A DNA stretch of 64,000 nucleotides from Lineus longissimus (taxonomy: Eukaryota; Nemertea; Pilidiophora; Heteronemertea; Lineidae). Location of the stretch: NCBI RefSeq assembly GCF_910592395.1, contig NC_088323.1:5082001-5146000 (forward strand). The letters are read 5' to 3'. A program made the position numbers and the translations under genes. Positions 51,801 through 60,800 of this stretch are shown in pieces. How positions within the stretch are numbered: position 1 is the stretch's first letter; each line of letters begins with the position of its first letter. The notes below the pieces were generated by a model. That model saw only the letters and a program-made list of their open reading frames with translations. It was not told the DNA's origin and searched no databases.

Positions 51801-54800
51801 CAGACTGTGCCATAAAGATTAGGCGGAATGGCTCCAATTAAAATCTGCCTCGGGCAAAGTGAAATCATTGGTTTTGTGTAAATTTTGATGTGATATGATA
51901 ACTTTAGTGAATCATTTGATGAATAGTGGCTCAACTTGTTAAGTGGATTGAGGATTTGTCTCGGCTCTAGGCAGTGGAAGATGGTGGGGGTGCATGCACT
52001 TGTGCTGTCACACGCTGAGTCGGTCAAAGTTTAGGTGGTTATACGAAAACTGGAAACAGAAGCAGTCGCCCTCACTGGTCTGCTAACTTGACGAAGGGCT
52101 AACCTGACCAGGAGCTAACTTCACCAGGGGCTAACTTGGCCCTGCTTCCAGTAGCTGAGTGTTACCCGCGCCAGAAATCTGCCAGCGTTTTTGCCCTGGC
52201 CTGTACCCTTCTTTGATGGATGGTGTGTCATGGTAGTGTCATATTGCATGATTCTGTAACTTTTTCTGTAGCTAAACTGATTCCTGATCACCGTCACTTG
52301 CCTTCCTTCCCCCAGAAGACGCACCGCTCGCCCTGTCAGGCGGATACCATTCTGATGGATTGTTATGGGGAGAGAGTCATCTAGTCTTGAACGAAATGAG
52401 ACAGATCCATGTTATGTCGGCTAAATGATGACAAATGGCGCAGGGTTTGAAGTTACATGTAAATAATGGCGCTCTGTGGATGTGACGGTACTGGGTCGGC
52501 TGGGGTGGTTTAAGTCGGATTTGGTGAGAGTCAGATAGGAGAGCAAGGACTAGAGGTAGTTTGTCATTTCCTCAAATAGAGGGTAGAGGGTCAGCTACGG
52601 GGTGGTTTAAGTCGGATTTGGTGAGAGTCGGGCAGGAGAGCCGGGACTAGGGTTTGACGTCTTTAATTAGGTTGTCGTTTTGTCAAATGGATATTTGAAT
52701 ATATTTGGAAATTTGTCCTTTGGGACCATTTGAAAATTCATTTATTTGGTGTAGCTGTCTTTAGTTCTGAAGAGTGGACTGTTGTAGACCACATAGAGGC
52801 AGAGATGGATTTGGTTGTAGTTTTGACAGACAGCGGTTTGAATATATTTGTGTCCTTGATTCGGAAAAGAAATTGGTTCTGGCACAATTGAGGGGAGTGG
52901 TTTAGAGTCGACAGCGTTGTCTATTGTTTTTGCTGCTGATTCCACAAATGGACCTCGATAAATCCACATGATAAGAAAGCCTTTTAGAGGAGATCACATA
53001 TCGCACATTCGGACCGATCACGGAGAATCTGAGCCCAATTTGCGGCGGATCATCAAAACATTTATGAGGGATCTAGCGTTATCAACTGACGTAAATGAGA
53101 GTATTCCAAATGAATCGCGGGCACATGATCGACTGGACCAACTTTATGATACATGAAGACGTACTGAACGACCTGTCTGAAGATCCACCAGCATCGCAAC
53201 CAAATCTTCCCGATAATTGCAATTTGCCAACAAGCAATAAATATGATAAGTTGGGTCTTGTTTTCGTCCAGCGCTGTTGTTGGTTACTGGTGATAGGCTC
53301 ATTGCACCAGTTATACAGTGCCACCTAGGATGATTAATCAGAATACTTGTCCGCCGTTGATCTCTGGGCATTTCATATAGATATAATCGTCTGGTGATAA
53401 GGATGGGACCATGGCTGTAGAATTCTCTCCCTTCCATCTCGTCTGCAATGACTCACTAGCGCCAAGCCTACCATGTGGCTTGCTCGAGTTAATGTCCTTC
53501 TGCTTACAGCATTTATGCTTGCATTCACAATATTACTATAAAATTTTCTTGGTCTAGTACCAATCTGATTTTAGATGTATTTTATTGCGATGTTACTTCA
53601 TTGGAACTCACCCACGCGACTTGTGCATTTCCTTCACGTGAACACACCATGCAACTACTGCATCTCAAGTGTGACCTTGATGGACGACCTTGACATTGAC
53701 CTTGTTTCACTGGGAAACCAAAATCGGTGACCTTGACCTTGAACCTCATTGATGACCTTGACATTATATCTAAATCCACCATGAGAGTTGACCCCGACCT
53801 CGACCTTTTTCACGAATTGGAAAAATCTTTTAAAAATGGCTGTAATTCTGGCACCTTCCTGAAAAAACAGACACAGAGAAAGCAAATTCTCAAAAAATCC
53901 TTACCTGCTGATGTAAATTTACCAAAGAAAATTGCTAATGAAAAAGGTCACATGTTGTGTCAGCAGAAAATGTAGTGTTTGCATTTGTTAACTAAGGTGC
54001 TCTTTGCATTTGATTACATTTTTTACATTTTTTGCGAGCAATCTCATCGTAAGAGTTTTGGTTAGAGAGCTTTTCTGATGTTTTATTCTCACACATCTTG
54101 TTGCCTGATGAAGAATCGAGGAAAGAGTAGAAACATTTTCTGTCCATTCTCAATATTGAAGATACTCTAACTTCACCGATCAAAGACCGGTTGTCAATAT
54201 CTGATCAAAGCTAGATGTCATGCACATGTGGTCTTTTGATACCATTTAGCATGTTCAATTTTGAAAAATGGGTTGATGACACCAAGTTGTTTGATGGTCT
54301 TAACACCGTGTTCTGCCTTGCCCTTACTTTTGAATTTGTTGTTATTAATCAGTCTTATATCGGTGGTATAAGAGTATAGAATAAGAGTAGTTTTTAGAGT
54401 GCTTTTCTGATGAGCTTTTCTTTTTGCCTTCCAACATTGCTAAGAACATGAAGCTGTCCATGCAATGAAGGCTTTTACTTCTGTTACAAACCATTGAATA
54501 TTTTCAAATGACAATTCAACAGCAGTGGAATATTTGTATTTTGAATATGGTCGGTCGAAGCCCAGTTTTTCAAAACACCCCAAACTCCAGGTACTGATGG
54601 ATATTATGTGTACCATTGATGAAGTATTGTCTTTGTGTGCATTCAGAGGATCGATGTCGTGCCAAGGGGCCCCTCATTACGGAGAATATTGCATTACCAA
54701 TGGGGAAAATTGGTGTATCCATTCACCTCATTGATGCTGGGCCGTTATTGGTCCTGGGGCACTTTCCTCCCCGGATTCAATGCACACAAACAATACCCCA

Positions 54801-57800
54801 GCACTTTTAGGACAATGATGTCAAATTTTGCGCACAATGGACGCAATATGGTTTATCAAATTGGTATGGCTAGTCGATTTACCTGATGAAGGTATGAGTG
54901 TGTCGAACCCGTTGGACTCTGACACGAGCGCTGGGGTAAATAGTCCATGTTTACCCAGCAAATGGCCTCTGGAGAGCGCCCATGACTCTGGTTTATTGGC
55001 GTGTGCGCGTTCCAACAATGGGCCGGGGCGGAGCGGGTATTGAATGCACCAATCAAAATGTCATTTATGTTTTTATTGGATTGTCGCGTGAAGTTTATTT
55101 TGCGATTAAAGTAGAGTCAAATGAAGTGTTCAATAATGGCTGTAATTGATGAGGTCTGTCTGGGAAATTTGCGACCCTTTGTCTACAGATGCTTTCGTAT
55201 AGATCCATGTTTGAATCTTACAGATTATTACCTGGAATCCCTTTAACTTTGAGGACGCTTTAGTTAAGGTCTTAATGATATGTTGGAAAACAATGTCTCA
55301 AGCTCAATGTCCTCATCGTCCCGTCGAAACTTTCTGCCATCTTTGTCAGCATCTGAGATAAATAGTTTTAAGATATTCTAATCTTGCTGCTCCATGCTTT
55401 CCATACCGTCCTTGTCCTTGATCGATGTCCACTTACAGCATGCTCTCCCCGAAGTGACCCCACGACAGCTTGGAAAAAAATAGGTCATCGCCAATTAACT
55501 GAATACACAATTCTTAGGAATGATAAACGTGATGAAACACAAAAACATCACACTCATTACCTACAATATGCCAACCCTATTAAAGGGGTACACTGTTTGT
55601 AATTACTGGTGTTTCAGGACAATAGAAATGCAGTTATACACAATGCCGTAGTGCAGTTATTATGCATACAAATTTGCAGAAACTTGGTATCAGTGCATTT
55701 GTATATCAGTCTGCACAACAGCAGTGCTGAAATTCATATTCAGTAAGCAATTGAAAATTTTCAAATTCAAATACAAATTGAAAATTTTAACACACGGCAT
55801 GGCCTTTAATGCTCACCATCCTATTAACCCACTGTCCTTTAGGACCCTCTTTGCCCATCGCAATCATACTTGATATATTTTCGGAACTCCCCATCCCCAA
55901 CCCCAATTCGTTTGTCTCTGAAAATTAGTCCAGGGCACTTGTCCTACGCTAAGTATTTAAACAGTGTAATTGATGTACTTGTCCTTTATTAACACAGATT
56001 TTTATATCCAAATGAGTCATGTAGTCATTTTAGAGCTGCTAGTGTTCAATGTAATGCAAGTCTTTGTGGATATAATTCTATACTGCAAGGCTTTCCCGAT
56101 TTTTGAAGGATTTCCGTTTTTCTTTCCCGAAAATGGGCTTAAAAATCGGAAGTAGGGCATCAGATATGGAAATATCAACGCCTCTGCGCTACGTAGGACT
56201 TTGAATTTTCATCCACTTGTAGCAAACTCTCAAATATTACTAATATCTAAAGAAAATTGTCCATCGTTTCTTATGCATACTTTCTGAAAATTTCCCATAT
56301 CACCCAATGGTTAAATTTTTATATCCAGTGCATTAGCCTTACATATTCTTCCTGCAGATGTCCTGCCATTAAGTCCTTCCATTAGTGTAATGTAACTTTT
56401 CAGATTTGCATATTGCATATCTGAAGTGGCCTGTAATATTTCTGTCCAAGATAAGCATAATGGCATGTTGTCCGGCCTCCGTTCATCGCCACGGTTACAC
56501 CGCCATTAAACTATCGATTATATTAACATGAATAGCTAGCTGTTAGCTTCTGCGGGGTTGTAGCTACTTGGGTACGTGCAGCACGGGACGTTTCAAGGGA
56601 GGCACGTTAGCTTCATATTGATCCGTTGAGAAAGTTCTCCTTCATTTCAAATACAGATAGGGTACCTACTGAAATCTTTGCCAGTATCTTTTGTGATTTT
56701 ACAGACTTTCCAGGGTAAAATTCAACCGTCTCTGAAAATCAAAATTCACGATCCGTACCAACTTTTCAACGGCGTTAATCTATCTCTTTTGATTCGGCCA
56801 ATCAGATTACGCGATTCAGGTGTCATTCAGTGCAGCCTAGTCTGGCGACGTCATCGCCGATATTCCGTCGTGATCATAATTGTCGGATGCTGGGCAGCTG
56901 CGCTGTGTCAGTCTAACTAGAAGTTCAAGGACTTTATTGGAAATTTTCGATGATTTGAAAGAGTCTTGTTCTAGATGCTTATCTACTTACTAATATTACA
57001 ATGACACCAGTTCAAACCTGGGGTCTGAAGAGTAATATTCGGTCAATTTCCTGCTCCTTACTCATCAAGTCACATCATGTTTCTCACTTCAGATTCGACC
57101 AGTACAACAGTCGCGATGCCATCAAAATTCAGGAGGCGATTGACAAGAAGGATTCGAAATACTTCCACAACAAGGTCCAGCTTTTTGTGCACCAGCTTAA
57201 CCGGGCGCCGAGAATTAGCACACAGAGGCGTCAAAATGTCAAGAATGAATTATTCGATTCGCTTAAAAAGCTTTCCATCAGAGACGAGGTAGGCTGTTTA
57301 CTTTCGGATGAGAGCAGACGCCAGTGAGATTTGGCATCTGTGTAAATATGGTATTCTGAACTGAACATTTAGACACAGTAGATTTGTACGGAACCAGTGG
57401 GAGTCCTCGTAATTTCAGCTGAAAAATCTTTGAAATTGACACTGAAATTTATTGTTTTGAAAAGTTACTAATGCTGCCATCTGTAGAGTGTGATGTACAC
57501 CAGCATTTCCAGTAGTCACTCGGTAAATGAACCGAGTCCGCACCTGGCTGTGAAAGCTCCGGTGATGTTGAAACATAGCTCTTACAAAATGTTCGTATGA
57601 CATTATAGACCATTTTGACAAACATTTTGTGTTAGAATTCATGTTGTTAGCCGAATCAATGGAGTATCCTTCAATAGCGTATTTAGAGTGATGTATGATT
57701 TGGTGTTGTCTATTCCAGTATGAAGCGCTTCAGACCGGATCCACAGTCCTACGGCTGACTGACACGCCAGAGGACATGGACAGAGAGTCCCTTGTTGACG

Positions 57801-60800
57801 CTACGGACATCCTCGCCGAATATACAAACACGGTCGAAACGTTACCGACAGAGGATCATCAATTGAGCAAGGATCTGTTGACGTTTGCTGTCGAGTCGTC
57901 GTCAAATATCATCAAGGCGGCGTCAATGATGCCAAAGGAATCGAAAAATCTGGAGGCGATGAAATATGCGATTGAAAAGAATGAGCACTCAATGCATGAG
58001 TTGTTGAACGTAAGTTTGATGATTTGTTTTGGAGTGTTTGGAATTGTTTCATTAAAAGCTGTTCTCGGATTTAATTTGTGAAGAGTTCAAGGTTTTCATG
58101 ACGGCTTTGAGTTCATGATACCAAACGATACGATATCCAGAGATAAATGATCCCGTTATTGACATGAAGGTGGCAGTACGTACCAGTGGAAAGCTTCACT
58201 TCACTTCGATGAGATTTTTAATAGGAGTTTGAATTTTCTCGAGGCACTTTACTACAACTGTTGCTGTTTAGGTCTCAGCTTTCTCAAAGTGCTTTACCAT
58301 AACTGTTGCTGTTTAGGTCTCAGCTTTCTCAAAGTGCTTTACCATAACTGTTGCTGTTTAGGTCACCGCTTTCTCAAAGCGCTTTACCATAACTGTTGCT
58401 GTTTAGGTCTCAGCTTTCTCAAAGCACTTTACCATAACTGTTGCTGTTTAAGTCTCAGCTTTCTCAAAGTGCTTTACCATAACTGTTGCTGTTTAAGGTC
58501 TCAATTGCAGCAGTCTTGGCTACTCCTAAGAGTAATGGAGCTGCTAGGGTAGTGTTGGGGGTAATGACATGAAACGTTCTTATAATACCTTCCTTTTGTG
58601 CTATCCAGGCTTGCACCAAAGACCACACCGAATATGAGGAAGCGATCCAACGCCACTCCACCCTTGTCAACGTCAAGGCTCAGGGCGTCAAGGGTAACCG
58701 ACTGCTCATGAACGTTGATGAGGCAGAGTTTGCCTGGGACATGAAACGTCTTCCGAAACGCCGCCTCCGTCGCGATACGTCACCTGCGACACAGCTGATT
58801 GTTGGCGAGTGTTACCTGGCACACATGATACTGTTTAACCAGGATCCATACGTCTTTAGTGCTGTCCAATCTCACAAGGTAGGTTAGGTGTCGAGATTTA
58901 AACCTTCGGCTTGCACGTTTTTATGCCAAAGTTACCCATTTCTGACCATCTTGATCCGACTACAGGTTGAGTAATGATTCCCTCAGTCACATCTCCTTAC
59001 GCATGATCAGGAAGAACTGGGCCTAAATTTCATACTACAAGGTTAAAACTTCAACTGCAAGTTCATCCTGAGCAGAATTCTGAGGGTATCAAGGACAAAC
59101 CAAATTTAATCTCGGTCCCCATTCTAAAGTAACTGTGTGTAATTTCAGGTCATGGCAGTCGCGTCACTTAACCTCTACTACTGCAACGGGACACACGTAC
59201 CGGTCAGAAACCTCCCGGCAGACCAGCTCATACACATCTCAATACCCCGCAAGACGGCTGCGCAGAACAGTTTCCCACAATACACCCTGAACAAGGAGAA
59301 CATGAATTTGCACAAGTTCAACTTTACGCGGGGAAATCTCAACCAATCATTTCACATCATTATACAGTTTGAACCAGTCTCCCCAGAGCTGCGGAAATTT
59401 CCACTGGCAGTCTTGATCAAGTAAGTATATGTATGGAAAGGTTTTGAGAATGTCACTTCGAGTAGGACGTATATTTCCGTCTTTTGTGAGTGTTGCCTAA
59501 AATGTGTAAGACGTATGTATACGTCTTTTATTCTCAGTGTCTTGATTAAGTTTGACAGGTATATACTTCTTTGCGAATCATACTTATAATGTTTTGACTG
59601 ATATGTTTTCTCGTGAATACTACTCATGTAGGATGTGACGAAGACATTTTGTTTGTTGTTGGTATGGTTGTCCAGAGAAATGAGAACAATTCTCAAATTT
59701 TTTGAAAATACTGTTAGGATGTGCTTTAGTACCGGGGCAATATTTATGATTCATTATCTATATTTAGGTACAGTTATTAGTAGTTAGTGTATTCCCTAAA
59801 TAGGCATAATGGTTGTGCATCAGACAATCCATGTAGCTCTGTATAAGTGGAACGTATCCTAATTGGGAGGATGGGGCTTGATAGACGCCCCTAATCACTT
59901 TGCTCTTCTCGTTTATGAGGCTCAACGATCTTGGGGGAGTAGTTATGAAATGTGATGTCTAGCCTTCGACATGCTATTAAGTATTTGTCTGCCCATTTCA
60001 TAAAGACGGGAAGTACCAGTTGGAAGAGCATTACTGTTTGAGGGAATCCTGCTTTCTGATTGATAAAAAGGTCTCGCCTAATGGCGACCACATGATGAGG
60101 GTTTATTAGGATGAATTTGTTCCCTTCCAACTGAGATGGGGAAAACCAAGTGCCTTAGTTATAGTCCTTTCAGCATAAGAGGGGCCACAATATGAAATCT
60201 AGGCAAGAAACGTTTGATAAACATGGATTAGACATTGTATGTTATAGATCTTCAGATGAATTATTTCTGAAAGTTTTAGGCCTTCCCAGCTTTGTAGCTA
60301 TGCTAGGTGTAACAGATATAGGCCTAGATGATATCTTGGTGTTTTCCAAGTAGTTGGTCAGAAATTACCATAGGGGAAAGTCTTGCGCCAAAAAGGAGAA
60401 GAAGAAAAGCTTCTACTCAAATGAAGAGGAAGAAGATGACATCATGTTGGTCATGCCTGAAATTTTCGCTCGGACCTGTATTAAAAAAGGTGAGCAAAGT
60501 TTCAGGTGTGATTAATAGATGGCACTGCATCTGGATCTGTGGCCAGTTGGGGGAAGGAGGCGGAAAGTATTACCGCGATTTTGCCAATTCAACCCAATAA
60601 CGCCAACATACCATCAACACCAAGGTCAAAGAGCTGGGTGTTCAGCGCATTGGACGGCACGACAGCCTGCTGTCTGTGACTGTGGCTGAGAAGAGGAAGC
60701 TAAGGTGGTTTGGCCACATGTCAAGAGCCAAGGGAACATCATCCTGCCGGGCACAGTAGAAGGCATCCGAAGACACGTTCGACCTAAGAGAATTTGGATG

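Larger units (their letters stand above)
36512..57092 (+). other. Intron 21-22, 20.6 kb
   Basis: The phase-2 donor at 36512 and the matching acceptor before 57093 join the end of REJ to the GAIN helices with no gap in homology. No internal exon or nested gene could be supported; the longer open frames (40469-40852, 49793-50272) have no family resemblance and overlap repeats. Contents are listed separately: pseudo-tRNA/SINE head, 92-bp satellite, small MITE, G-rich repeat and short direct repeats. A remnant of the 8330 element's right end (ATGGCCCTCGGCCATTTCAT) is at 36610-36629. Confidence 0.8.

Noticed and set aside
58229-58552. Cys-rich repeat protein
   Set aside because: It lies fully inside an intron and is a 45-bp minisatellite.
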